A DNA stretch of 64,000 nt from NCBI RefSeq assembly GCF_002797325.1, contig NZ_KZ454938.1, positions 2,120,267-2,184,266 on the forward strand. The letters are read 5' to 3'. Shown here piece after piece: positions 1 through 8,521 of the stretch; the stretch's first letter is position 1, and each line of letters begins with the position of its first letter. Under the pieces are notes generated by a model. The model saw only the letters and a program-made list of their open reading frames with translations, did not search any database and was not told where the DNA came from. Both the position numbers and the translations under genes were made by a program. The stretch is from Bacillus sp. FJAT-45037 (lineage in GTDB: Bacteria > Bacillota > Bacilli > Bacillales > Bacillaceae_D).

Positions 1-1
1 T

Positions 2-220
2 GCTCATGTGTCATTCTCTTCTGAACTATTAAACGCACAGCTTGGTTCTGGATCAGAGGCCATGCTCCTTCAACAAATCGCTTTAACGATGAAGCAATTT
101 GGCTTCTCTTCTACCAAAGTTCTAATCGATGGGGATGAGCATCCCGAGATGTTCGGTCATGTTGATACAAGTGCTGCCATTGAAGCGGACGACATTGAAG
201 AAATCCCATCAGCCGAATAA
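2..220 (+). CDS. GerM-like domain protein, C-terminal fragment (partial)
   Basis: The reading frame is open to the left edge of the window, so this is the 3' end of a longer gene. About 72 residues are visible. The run SGSEAMLLQQIALTMKQF followed by KVLIDGDE and a final acidic tail resembles the end of GerMN/sporulation-lipoprotein domains, which carry this type of conserved 'VNSxT..F..V..V.ilvdG' end. In Bacillus, GerM proteins are sporulation/germination-related envelope proteins. The gene is followed directly by a strong terminator. The family call rests on a short stretch and is moderate. A GTG at position 8 is an internal codon and not a convincing start. Confidence 0.55.
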   Translation, partial: AHVSFSSELLNAQLGSGSEAMLLQQIALTMKQFGFSSTKVLIDGDEHPEMFGHVDTSAAIEADDIEEIPSAE

Positions 221-230
221 CTACTGACAG

Positions 231-255
231 CGCCCGCATAAGCGGGCGTTTTTTT
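231..255 (+). terminator. Rho-independent terminator
   Basis: A perfect 7-bp GC stem (CGCCCGC / GCGGGCG) with a 4-nt loop is followed by seven T residues. It ends the GerM-like gene. Confidence 0.9.
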
Positions 256-313
256 GCAACATCATTCTCCTCTCTATGTTAGCTAAGTAAATAATGAGAT
301 TCCAAGTAATATT

Positions 314-342
314 TTGACAATCTTTCATCTTTCTGATTAAAT
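314..342 (+). promoter_or_regulatory. Candidate sigma-A promoter of the TRAP transporter
   Basis: TTGACA (314-319) is separated by 17 bp from TTAAAT (337-342, 4 of 6 consensus bases). It lies about 60 nt upstream of the TAXI gene start. The -35 is perfect and the -10 is weak. Confidence 0.45.
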
Positions 343-350
343 GATAATGT

Positions 351-372
351 GATATGAATATGAATTCATATC
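351..372 (+). promoter_or_regulatory. Palindromic candidate operator upstream of the TRAP genes
   Basis: GATATGAA (351-358) and TTCATATC (365-372) form an 8-bp inverted repeat with a 6-nt spacer. The nested ATATGAATTCATAT (358-371) is a perfect 14-bp palindrome. It lies just after the predicted transcription start. No regulator gene is adjacent, so its function is inference. Confidence 0.4.
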
Positions 373-403
373 AAGAATTATATATACAAAAGGGGGAAAT
401 TCG

Positions 404-1384
404 ATGAAAAAGAAATTTGCTTTTTTATCAGCAGCATTGCTTTCTGTAGGAATGCTTCTTGGTGCCTGTGGTTCTGATGCAGGTGGGGATGAGGATTACA
501 AGACAGACTTACAAATGGGTACAGGTTCTACAGGTGGAACATACTATCCATTAGGTCAAGAAATGGCTAACATCATGAATAACAATGTGTATTATGAAGA
601 TTTTAACGTAAGTGCGATTGCATCTGGCGCATCAGTTGAAAATCTTGGTGGTATTTTTCAAGGGAACATGCAACTTGGGATGACTGTTCACATTCCTGCT
701 ATAGAAGCAATGAGTGGTGAGGGTGACTTTGACGGTGCAGCTGTTGAAAACTTCGGATTTATGGGTCATATCTATCCAGAAGTTATGCAAGTTATCACAA
801 CTTCCAATACAGGTGTTGAATCCATTGCTGACCTTGAAGGTAAACGTGTAGCAATTGGGCCTCCAGGTAGTGGTACTCAATCAGCTGCCAAGTTAATTCT
901 AAGTGCTTATGGTCTTGAAGATGGCGATTACGAAGCTTATGAAGAAGGTTTCGGTGACGCAGCTGGCCGCTTACAAGATGGCCAATTAGATGCATCATTT
1001 GGATTACTTGGGCTTCCTGCTAGTGGAATTGAAGAACTTTCTACACAACGTGATGTAGTCATTCTTCCTATCGAAGGCGAAGCACTTGATACGATTTTAG
1101 ATAGCAGTGATTACGGTCACTTAGAAATTCCAGCTGATTCTTATGAATTTTTAGAAGAGCCAGTTGATACGATTACAGCATATGCGATCTTAGTAGGATC
1201 GACGAACCAAATTAGCGAAGATCTAGGATATGAAATCGTAAAAGGTCTATACGAGAATGTTGATCAAATGACACATGCTCAAGGTGAACACTTAGCGATC
1301 GAGAACATCTTAAATGGTTCTGAAGGTCTTCCTCTTCACCCTGGTGCTGAGAAATACTTTAAAGAAGCAGGCATTATTGATTAA
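404..1384 (+). CDS. TAXI-family TRAP transporter solute-binding lipoprotein
   Basis: 326 aa. The N-terminus has a lipoprotein signal with lipobox LGAC (Cys22), so the mature protein should be anchored on the outer face of the membrane. The body begins with the typical TAXI pattern LQMGTGSTGGTYYPLGQ and has the usual length of this family. TAXI receptors capture small carboxylates, often glutamate, 2-oxoglutarate or other dicarboxylates, and hand them to a TRAP permease. The permease gene follows on the same strand after a terminator-like hairpin, which fits a receptor made in excess of the permease. The start is supported by an AAGGGGG ribosome binding site. The substrate cannot be deduced from sequence alone. 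Confidence 0.92.
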   Translation: MKKKFAFLSAALLSVGMLLGACGSDAGGDEDYKTDLQMGTGSTGGTYYPLGQEMANIMNNNVYYEDFNVSAIASGASVENLGGIFQGNMQLGMTVHIPAIEAMSGEGDFDGAAVENFGFMGHIYPEVMQVITTSNTGVESIADLEGKRVAIGPPGSGTQSAAKLILSAYGLEDGDYEAYEEGFGDAAGRLQDGQLDASFGLLGLPASGIEELSTQRDVVILPIEGEALDTILDSSDYGHLEIPADSYEFLEEPVDTITAYAILVGSTNQISEDLGYEIVKGLYENVDQMTHAQGEHLAIENILNGSEGLPLHPGAEKYFKEAGIID

Positions 1385-1401
1385 TTAGCAAAACCTTTTT
1401 G

Positions 1402-1437
1402 AAGGACTGGGCATCGAATCTGTCTAGTCCTTTTTTT
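1402..1437 (+). terminator. Terminator/attenuator between TAXI receptor and permease
   Basis: AAGGACT (1402-1408) pairs with AGTCCTT (1426-1432) and runs into a T tract. Between a receptor and its permease it probably gives partial read-through. Confidence 0.75.
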
Positions 1438-1666
1438 AGGCGAAACAAATTAGAGCTGAGGTGTCTGTTACATAAAAAGGCCCTCCTCTTTCTTGTTTAT
1501 CCTTGCTACATACACATCAATGAAGCCCGAAGAAAGAGTACGAACGATGAACGGTTTAAAATATTGTAGACATGAATAGCTATTACCTTTTTTTGTGAAA
1601 ATAGGTACGTCGACGCATACTTTTTCTTCGAGATTTCAATTTTTATTTTAGGTGGTGAAACGTTTG

Positions 1667-3622
1667 ATGACAGAAGCAAAAAGTAAAGACCAAGAACTTC
1701 TTGCAAAATATGATAAGGAATCTGCTTATCGCACAGACCTTCAAAAATGGACTTGGATTGTTACAATCCTCGCGATTTCGTTGACTATTTTCCAACTTTA
1801 CACATCATTTAGAGGTCCTTATGTGACACTGATTCAAGGAGCAATTCACCTTGCTGGTGGATTATCTCTTATTTTCATCCTCTACCCTGCCAAACGAACT
1901 TTTCTTAAAAAACGAGGAGTCCCTTGGTACGATGGAATGCTTGCCCTACTCGCACTTGGAGTAAACTTTTATATTGTTTTTGAATATCGTCGCTTAATCA
2001 GTAACCAAGTAACGATTTTGGGTTACTCGACATTAGACATTATTATTGCTACTCTCGGGGTTGTACTAGTGTTAGAAGCGACAAGACGTGCAGTTGGTTT
2101 ACCCATTGTTATTATTGCTTTAGTAGCTCTTGCGTACGGACTAATTGGGAATATTTTTCCAATTAGAGCATTTCAACATTCAGGCTTTACGTTTGATCGC
2201 TTAATGACAAGCATGTTCTTCAATACAGAAGCAATTTTTGGTACACCGCTTCGTATTTCATCTACGTACATTTTTCTTTTCCTTTTCTTTGGTGTCATGC
2301 TAACGAAAACAGGAATCGGAAAATTCTTTAATGATTTAGCCTTTGGGGCAACTGGTCGGATGACTGGTGGAACAGCTAAAGCTGCCGTTACAGCTAGTGG
2401 ACTTCAAGGAATGGTAACAGGGTCTTCTGTAGCAAATACAGTAAGTTCAGGATCCTTTACTATTCCAATGATGAAAAGAGCTGGTTTCAAACCGGAATTC
2501 TCAGCAGCCGCTGAAGCATCCGCTTCAACAGGTGGTCAAATCATGCCTCCGATCATGGGGGCCGCAGCCTTTATTATGGCTAGTAACACCGGAGTTGCAT
2601 ATAGCGAAATTATTATTATTGCCATCATTCCAGCCTTTCTTTATTTTGCTGGTGTGTTTATGGGGACGCATTTTGAAGCAAAAAAACGAGGTATTCGTGG
2701 CTTGCCTAAAGATCAATTACCGACTTTTACAGGGATTGCTAAGCGATTGGATCTACTCGCTCCTCTATTAGCAATTATTGGCCTACTTTATCTTGGGTAC
2801 ACCGCTACAACAGCTGCCTTGTTCGGGATTGGAGCAGCCTTCTTTGTGAGTCTCTTCCGTAAAGAAACGAGAATGGGGCCACGCGATATTTTAGATGCTC
2901 TTGAACAAGGGGCACGTGTCGCTCTTCCAGTTATCTCTGCCTGTGCATCAGCAGGGATTATTGCTGGGATTGTTACGATGACAGGTCTTGGTGGGAAAAT
3001 TGCTGGTGGGATCATAGATCTTGCAGGTGGCGTCTTTTTCCTAGTATTATTCTTTACGATGATTGCTTGTATTTTACTTGGGATGGGCTTACCAACAACA
3101 GCAAACTATGTTGTTACCGCATCGATGGCAGCACCTGCACTCATTGCCTTTGATGTCCCAATTATAGCTGCTCACTTCTTTGTATTTTACTTTGGAATTG
3201 TAGCAGATATTACACCGCCTGTTTGTCTTGCCGCCTATGCAGGGGCGGGGATAGCTAAAGCGAATCCGATGAAAGCTGGAGTCACCGCTTTCAAACTTTC
3301 CATTGCAGCGTTTATCATTCCATACGCGTTTGTTTCAAATCCAGTCCTGTTATTACAAGATTGGTCAATGGCAGCACTTGTGCCTGCACTTGTTACGGCG
3401 CTTCTTGGAATGACTGCGGTCAGTGCCTCACTGATGGGCTATTTCGTTGCAAAACCAATGATGATTGAACGATTGTTGTTATTTGCAGCTGGTTTAGCTT
3501 TAATTTATCCAAACAACCTGACGATCTCATTGTCTGGTTTAGCTGTACTCTTATTAATCGGAGTTATCCACTTTATCCGCAACAAAAAAGATGACTCAGA
3601 TCAAGGCTTAGCCACTTCATAA
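1667..3622 (+). CDS. TRAP transporter fused permease (DctQ-DctM type, TAXI class)
   Basis: About 652 aa of mostly hydrophobic sequence. The N-terminal third corresponds to the 4-TM small subunit. The rest is the large DctM domain with the conserved glycine/serine-rich stretch GLQGMVTGSSVANTVSSG and later PPVCLAAYAGAG, typical of 4TM/12TM fusions. It imports the substrate bound by the upstream lipoprotein using an ion gradient, usually sodium. The frame opens earlier at GTG 1652, but AGGTGG at 1650-1655 overlaps that codon. It is well placed for ATG 1667 or possibly TTG 1664, so I chose 1667. A strong terminator follows. Confidence 0.92.
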   Translation: MTEAKSKDQELLAKYDKESAYRTDLQKWTWIVTILAISLTIFQLYTSFRGPYVTLIQGAIHLAGGLSLIFILYPAKRTFLKKRGVPWYDGMLALLALGVNFYIVFEYRRLISNQVTILGYSTLDIIIATLGVVLVLEATRRAVGLPIVIIALVALAYGLIGNIFPIRAFQHSGFTFDRLMTSMFFNTEAIFGTPLRISSTYIFLFLFFGVMLTKTGIGKFFNDLAFGATGRMTGGTAKAAVTASGLQGMVTGSSVANTVSSGSFTIPMMKRAGFKPEFSAAAEASASTGGQIMPPIMGAAAFIMASNTGVAYSEIIIIAIIPAFLYFAGVFMGTHFEAKKRGIRGLPKDQLPTFTGIAKRLDLLAPLLAIIGLLYLGYTATTAALFGIGAAFFVSLFRKETRMGPRDILDALEQGARVALPVISACASAGIIAGIVTMTGLGGKIAGGIIDLAGGVFFLVLFFTMIACILLGMGLPTTANYVVTASMAAPALIAFDVPIIAAHFFVFYFGIVADITPPVCLAAYAGAGIAKANPMKAGVTAFKLSIAAFIIPYAFVSNPVLLLQDWSMAALVPALVTALLGMTAVSASLMGYFVAKPMMIERLLLFAAGLALIYPNNLTISLSGLAVLLLIGVIHFIRNKKDDSDQGLATS

Positions 3623-3638
3623 TGAACCGTCAACACTT

Positions 3639-3668
3639 GAGACTTGCTTTGGGCAAGTCTCTTTTTCT
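3639..3668 (+). terminator. Rho-independent terminator of the TRAP operon
   Basis: A 9-bp perfect stem, GAGACTTGC (3639-3647) with GCAAGTCTC (3653-3661), is followed by T5. Confidence 0.9.
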
Positions 3669-3747
3669 CGATATTTATTGGATGAGAACTGTATGACAAC
3701 TTGGTTCTTCATGCTAAAATAAAGGGAGTAAAAGCGAGGTGAACGTA

Positions 3748-4515
3748 ATGATGAAGGGTTGGGTATTCCTTTTTTTACTTCTTTTATTAACTAGTTGTCA
3801 AACAAACAAAGTCATACAAGAATCCTCCCTTTCAATTGTTCACGATGAAAACATTCATCTAAAAGTAGAATTTGATGGGATTGAGCATGGAGAATTAAAT
3901 AATGAATCTGGTTTCTACGTGAATGTGATCGTTACCTCCCTATACCCTCTTCATGACGTAGAAAATGACTATACATACATGTTGGATCGATATGTATTCG
4001 GTGAAGATCAAGCCGTTCATGAAGCACAATCATTTGAAACATCTAGAGAAACGGCTGACGGAAAGCCTCTAAATCTAAATCAGCTCTATATCCGTCAGTT
4101 TTTTACTCCTAGTCTTAAAAAAGGTACACACTTTCTCGATCTTCCTGTATACGTAAAACCAACTTATTATAGGAGGAACTTGATATTTAATGAACTGCAT
4201 CACGACATGAAACAAATCGAGCAAAATGACTTCCGAATCTTAAGTGTGGAGACGACCGGAAATAAATTATTTCTTCAAGCTTCTGACGCTCATAACATTA
4301 AAGGTGTAGAGGTCACACTTTTATCGAATAGCGAAAAAATCTTCCCTTCCTTTCAAACGACGTCCTACGACGAAGAAAGGAATATTATTAATGGAGAGTT
4401 TGAATTTGCAGAACCCATCGTTGAGCCGTTTCAATTGTCGATTAAACGACATCGTTTAGAAGAACAGCTTTGGACACTCAGGCTTCAACCGAAAGTAGTC
4501 ATAACTTCAAACTAA
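3748..4515 (+). CDS. Lipoprotein of unknown function
   Basis: 255 aa. The N-terminus MMKGWVFLF plus a leucine run ends in LTSC (Cys17), a good lipobox, so the protein should be lipid-anchored outside the cell. The remaining sequence is hydrophilic with alternating beta-like segments. I do not recognise a named domain. The ribosome binding site AGGTGA at 3737-3742 sits 5 nt before ATG 3748; ATG 3751 is an alternative and GTG 3739 overlaps the site. The gene stands alone between two terminators. Function is unknown. Confidence 0.75.
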   Translation: MMKGWVFLFLLLLLTSCQTNKVIQESSLSIVHDENIHLKVEFDGIEHGELNNESGFYVNVIVTSLYPLHDVENDYTYMLDRYVFGEDQAVHEAQSFETSRETADGKPLNLNQLYIRQFFTPSLKKGTHFLDLPVYVKPTYYRRNLIFNELHHDMKQIEQNDFRILSVETTGNKLFLQASDAHNIKGVEVTLLSNSEKIFPSFQTTSYDEERNIINGEFEFAEPIVEPFQLSIKRHRLEEQLWTLRLQPKVVITSN

Positions 4516-4561
4516 ATAAAGAAAAGGAATCTACATGGCCATGTAGATTCCTTTTCTTTAT
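4516..4561. terminator. Perfect 46-bp palindrome, bidirectional terminator-like
   Basis: The stretch starting right after the stop codon at 4515 is self-complementary over 23 + 23 bp without mismatch or unpaired centre (centre CATGGCCATG). The outer arms are A-rich and T-rich, so transcripts from either side end in a hairpin followed by U-rich sequence. Confidence 0.8.
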
Positions 4562-4656
4562 TTTGGATGTATTAATTTCCGACAAACATTTCTCACTTAC
4601 CCGCTCGTATGGTATCATACAATACGTAAAGAAGAAGAGAATTGAGGGATTAACAT

Positions 4657-6411
4657 ATGAAAACCGTCGTTACGACGTTGAACGCTAAATACATTCACAC
4701 ATGCTTAGCACTTCGCTGTCTGAAAGCCTATGCCGAACCTGAATTTCCAATTGAAATGGTTGAATTCACAATTAAAGACCCTGTGATGAACATAGTCTCC
4801 GATCTATATGAACGTACACCAGATGTGATTGGGTTTAGCTGCTACATTTGGAACATAGAAGAAACGCTAAAAGTCATTGAAATGTTAAAAAAAGTGATGC
4901 CACATACTCAGATCGTCCTTGGAGGTCCTGAAGTTTCCTATGATACAAAGGAATGGCTCGAAAAAACCTCAGATGCTGACTTCATTGTTGTTGGAGAAGG
5001 CGAAGAGACATTTAAACAACTTCTTGAAGAATTGAGTACAACGAAGAAATACCATATGGTCTTTGGACTCGCATATCGTAAAGGGGAGGAAATCCTCATT
5101 AATGCTCCTAGACCTAAACTAAAATTAGATGATCTCCCTACTCCATATCGTTTTGAAGAAGATCTAACAGCTCTCTCAAAACGTGTGACTTATTTTGAAA
5201 CGAGCCGCGGCTGTCCGTATAGCTGTCAATTTTGCTTGTCTTCCATTGAAGTCGGGGTACGTTATGTCAATATAGAGCAAGTGAAACGAGATTTACTTTT
5301 CTTAATTGAAAGTGGAGCGAAATTAATTAAATTTGTTGATCGTACATTCAATATTAAAAGAGATTACGCCCTTGAAATTTTTCAGTTCCTCATCGATAAC
5401 CATCAAGGCTGTGTGTTCCAATTTGAGATCACTGCAGATATTATGCGTCCAGAGGTACTCGAATTTCTGAATGAGCACGCACCAAAGGGAATTTTCCGTT
5501 TTGAGATTGGCGTTCAATCAACAAACGATACAACGAACGAGCTCGTGCAACGTCGACAAAATTTCGAGAAACTAGCCCGAACCGTCACGATGGTTAAAGA
5601 CGGTGGGAAAATTGACCAACATTTAGATTTAATTGCTGGTCTTCCGGAAGAAGATTACAACTCCTTCCGAAACACATTTAATGAAGTGTTTGCCCTCGGG
5701 GCGGAAGAACTTCAATTAGGTTTCTTGAAAATGTTACGCGGGACAGGCCTTCGTCTACGTGCCGATGATCATGATTACGTCTATATGAATCATTCTCCTT
5801 ATGAGATCCTTAGCAATAATATTCTTCCGTTTTCAGATATTGTCCGTATTAAACGAGTGGAAGATGTATTAGAGAAGTATTGGAATGACCATCGCATGGA
5901 CTTAACAATTGAGTACTTAGTCGAAAAAGAATTTGCATCACCGTTTGACTTCTTCCAAGAATTCGGTAACTTTTGGGAGTCGAAAGGTTGGTCTCGAATT
6001 GGGCATCAACTTGAGGACTTGTTCTCAAGACTTTATCAATTCCTTGAATCCCGAGACACTAATCACCTCGATACTATTAAAGGCTTGATGATGGTTGATT
6101 ATTTCGGTAATCATAAGCATAAGCCGCGCAAAACGTGGTGGACCTTCTCTTTAACAAAAGAAGAGCAGAGTACCTATTTAAAAGCGATTGCCGACAATCC
6201 AACGGAAGTAAGTGAAGACTTTGCTGCCCTTGGTTTAACAGAAAAAGAACTTCACAAACATACGATGATCGAAGTCATTCCGTTCTCTTTAGATGCATAC
6301 GTAAACGATCGAATAATCAAACAAAAAAATGAAATTGTGATTGCATACTTTAGTCCAAAAACGAATAAAACAAGCTTATTCTCATCAAGACGTGAAGCAC
6401 TCACTGTCTAA
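4657..6411 (+). CDS. B12-binding-domain radical SAM protein (DUF4080 type)
   Basis: 584 aa. Residues about 1-130 form a Rossmann-like B12-binding domain (VIGFSCYIWN, VLGGPEVSYD, VVGEGEETF). The radical SAM cluster motif is CPYSCQFC with Cys186, Cys190 and Cys193. The C-terminal ~150 residues match the DUF4080 region found in Firmicutes. Members use a 4Fe-4S cluster and S-adenosylmethionine, with a cobalamin-fold N-terminal domain. The substrate of this subfamily is not established. GAGGG precedes the ATG at a good distance. It is a single-gene unit, and I see no riboswitch in front of it. Confidence 0.88.
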   Translation: MKTVVTTLNAKYIHTCLALRCLKAYAEPEFPIEMVEFTIKDPVMNIVSDLYERTPDVIGFSCYIWNIEETLKVIEMLKKVMPHTQIVLGGPEVSYDTKEWLEKTSDADFIVVGEGEETFKQLLEELSTTKKYHMVFGLAYRKGEEILINAPRPKLKLDDLPTPYRFEEDLTALSKRVTYFETSRGCPYSCQFCLSSIEVGVRYVNIEQVKRDLLFLIESGAKLIKFVDRTFNIKRDYALEIFQFLIDNHQGCVFQFEITADIMRPEVLEFLNEHAPKGIFRFEIGVQSTNDTTNELVQRRQNFEKLARTVTMVKDGGKIDQHLDLIAGLPEEDYNSFRNTFNEVFALGAEELQLGFLKMLRGTGLRLRADDHDYVYMNHSPYEILSNNILPFSDIVRIKRVEDVLEKYWNDHRMDLTIEYLVEKEFASPFDFFQEFGNFWESKGWSRIGHQLEDLFSRLYQFLESRDTNHLDTIKGLMMVDYFGNHKHKPRKTWWTFSLTKEEQSTYLKAIADNPTEVSEDFAALGLTEKELHKHTMIEVIPFSLDAYVNDRIIKQKNEIVIAYFSPKTNKTSLFSSRREALTV

Positions 6412-6420
6412 CAACAAATA

Positions 6421-6460
6421 GTGAAAATAAGACTCATGCAACCGCATGGGTCTTATTCAC
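6421..6460 (+). terminator. Hairpin after the radical SAM gene
   Basis: GTGAA..TAAGAC.CATGC and GCATGGGTCTTATTCAC form a long stem with small bulges around an AACC loop. There is no clear T run, so this is either a weak terminator or an RNA 3' end structure. Confidence 0.5.
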
Positions 6461-6534
6461 ATTAGTTGGGATACTCTCTTCAGTATGAGATAATCAAAAG
6501 ATCATTCGTAAAAATATCATTGGAGGGCTATAAC

Positions 6535-7287
6535 ATGAACAAAGTGATTGAGACACAACGGCAACATCGTTCTTATCGAGCTTACACAACAACAGCTGTT
6601 GAAGAAGAAAAACTAGAGGCTATCGTTTCTGCTGCACAAGCTGCCCCTTCCTGGATCAATGGACAGCAAGTGTCGATTATTGCGGTAAAGGATGAAAATA
6701 GAAAAGCAAAGTTGGCCAAACTAGTGGGAAACCAAGCTTATGTTGCACAAGCACCGGTCTTTTTCATTTTTTGTGCAGACTTTCACCGCGCTCAATTAGC
6801 AGGCCAAAAACACGGGAAAGAACTTGAAGCGATTCATGATGTCGACGCCCTTCTTGTTGGCGCAACAGATGTTGGATTGGCGATGTCGAGTGCAATTACG
6901 GCCGCGGAATCGATGGAACTAGGTACGGTCCCAATAGGAGGCATTCGAAAACATCCTCTTGAAGTCATTGAATTGCTGGAACTACCTAAGTATGTCATTC
7001 CTATTTCTGGGCTATGTATCGGTTATCCAAACGAAGACCCTCCATTAAAGCCTCGCCTTCCTAAAGAGACCATCTATCATCAAGAACGTTACCATTCGGT
7101 CGACCCATCATTGATTGAGCGCTATGATGAAACGATGAGTCGTTACATGGAGAAACGTTCAAACGGAAAGCTCTCTACTTCTTGGACAGAACGTGTGTCA
7201 AGCTTTTATGAAAAACCCTATTACACTGATATTGCCGCTATGCTTACAAAACAAGGGTTTGTTTGTGACAATATTAAGAAAAGCTAA
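6535..7287 (+). CDS. NADPH-dependent flavin oxidoreductase/nitroreductase (NfrA-like)
   Basis: 250 aa. It has the nitroreductase-fold pattern of the NfrA/Frp group: an N-terminal RQHRSYRAYT flavin-binding stretch, AAPSWINGQQ, MELGTVPIGGIR and a C-terminal segment FYEKPYYTDIAAMLTKQGF. These cytoplasmic FMN enzymes use NAD(P)H to reduce nitro-compounds, quinones or flavins and are often linked to oxidative stress. The ATG at 6535 has TTGGAGGG 9 nt upstream. The frame extends to 6466 without another credible start. The natural substrate is open. Confidence 0.85.
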   Translation: MNKVIETQRQHRSYRAYTTTAVEEEKLEAIVSAAQAAPSWINGQQVSIIAVKDENRKAKLAKLVGNQAYVAQAPVFFIFCADFHRAQLAGQKHGKELEAIHDVDALLVGATDVGLAMSSAITAAESMELGTVPIGGIRKHPLEVIELLELPKYVIPISGLCIGYPNEDPPLKPRLPKETIYHQERYHSVDPSLIERYDETMSRYMEKRSNGKLSTSWTERVSSFYEKPYYTDIAAMLTKQGFVCDNIKKS

Positions 7288-7294
7288 ACAAAAC

Positions 7295-7333
7295 AGCCTT
7301 CCTTATTCTGAACAAAATAAGGAAGGCTATTTT
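7295..7333. terminator. Bidirectional terminator between convergent genes
   Basis: A 13-bp stem AGCCTTCCTTATT / AATAAGGAAGGCT has T-rich sequence on both sides. It serves the nitroreductase gene (+) and the EAL gene (-). Confidence 0.9.
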
Positions 7334-7334
7334 C

Positions 7335-8384
7335 TTATATATGAAGACTTTCACGAGGCTTAGCTTCAGGGCGTCCAAAATAATAACCTTGAGCGAGAGG
7401 AATATGTAAATGCGCGCAAAAGTCAGCTTCTTCTTTTCGTTCGATTCCTTCTGCAAGTAAAGTAATTCCATATGTATTCGCCACATTAGCTATCTCTTTT
7501 ATTTCTCTTTGCTTGATAGGGTCTTCATCACAATGACCAATAAGATTTCGGTCAATTTTTGCGAAATTCGGCTTTAATTCTTTTAATACATCTACCGTTG
7601 CAAACCCTGAACCAAGATCATCCAACGCCACATGTATCCCACGTTTTTGATAAACGTTAAATATATTTTTCAATTGATCGATATCGGGGATTTTCTCTGT
7701 CTCCACCACTTCAAATACCAAATCTTCAGGGTCAATGTTTGCTCTTTCGACAGCTTGCAATGTACTCTTCAAACAATGATTTGGATCATAGATTGATGAT
7801 GGTAAGAAATTAATAAATCGTTTGACCCCTTTAGATAAATGCTTAGCACTGATCTTAATCGCTGAAATGCGCGCCTGACTATCTAGGACCGACTGCAATC
7901 CTGCTCTCTGAGAAAAGGAGAAGAGGCTTCCTGGATTAAAGCGATGCTCTTCATCGATAGGACGCAAAAGAAATTCATATCCATAGACCGAACCACTCGA
8001 TACATTGATAATGGGCTGCATATGTTGAGTAAATAATCCCTCATTAATAATTTGAACATACGACCAGTTTAATAATCGCTCTCTTAATTGCTCGTATGGA
8101 ACAAAGTTTGCGAATCGATCATTTGTTTCAACTGAATAAGTTGCATAAACTTGATCGGCTTTCTTTAACAAATAAGAATCAAACAAGTCAATCATTGTCT
8201 GTACATGTTGAAGAGAATCATATTGAACAAACAATAAATTATTTTCATTCGTTGTGAACGTCATATTCTGTTCGAGAAGTATCCCCTTCATTTTACTTAA
8301 TAGATTCTGATTTTTTATTCGTAATAATAGATGACCTCGATCTGAGAGGTTAGGTATGAAACCGCAATTTTTACATGAATTCAA
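7335..8384 (-). CDS. EAL-domain cyclic-di-GMP phosphodiesterase
   Basis: 349 aa. The C-terminal ~240 residues form an EAL domain. Catalytic signatures are present: EFLLRP (the EAL position), EVVETE, DDLGSGFA, KIDRNLI, AEGIE and QGYYFGRP, so it should hydrolyse c-di-GMP to pGpG. The N-terminal ~100 residues lack GGDEF and start MNSCKNCGF, with a CxxC pair that could bind a metal. I placed the start at TTG 8384, because AAGGAGGG lies 8-9 nt upstream. The longer frame to 8447 has no ribosome binding site. The protein has no TM segment and should be cytoplasmic. A second c-di-GMP gene lies at 27249-28937. Confidence 0.9.
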   Translation of the reverse strand: MNSCKNCGFIPNLSDRGHLLLRIKNQNLLSKMKGILLEQNMTFTTNENNLLFVQYDSLQHVQTMIDLFDSYLLKKADQVYATYSVETNDRFANFVPYEQLRERLLNWSYVQIINEGLFTQHMQPIINVSSGSVYGYEFLLRPIDEEHRFNPGSLFSFSQRAGLQSVLDSQARISAIKISAKHLSKGVKRFINFLPSSIYDPNHCLKSTLQAVERANIDPEDLVFEVVETEKIPDIDQLKNIFNVYQKRGIHVALDDLGSGFATVDVLKELKPNFAKIDRNLIGHCDEDPIKQREIKEIANVANTYGITLLAEGIERKEEADFCAHLHIPLAQGYYFGRPEAKPRESLHI

Positions 8385-8521
8385 TGTTATATCCCTCCTT
8401 TTCACTTTCTCTCTTATATTATAATAGTTATTAAAAACTATTACCATAGTATTGATTTATTCCTATTTATTGTGAATGTTCCAAGATGAGAGACCATGCC
8501 AAAAAGACATGGTTTCTCATC

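Noticed and set aside
1438-1649. Small gene between the TAXI receptor and the permease
   Set aside because: Only unsupported frames are present; the one AGGAGG-like stretch leads to ATG directly followed by a stop codon.
4470-4688. Open frame spanning the 46-bp palindrome
   Set aside because: It overlaps the end of the lipoprotein gene, the terminator and the radical SAM start. It has no function as a coding region.
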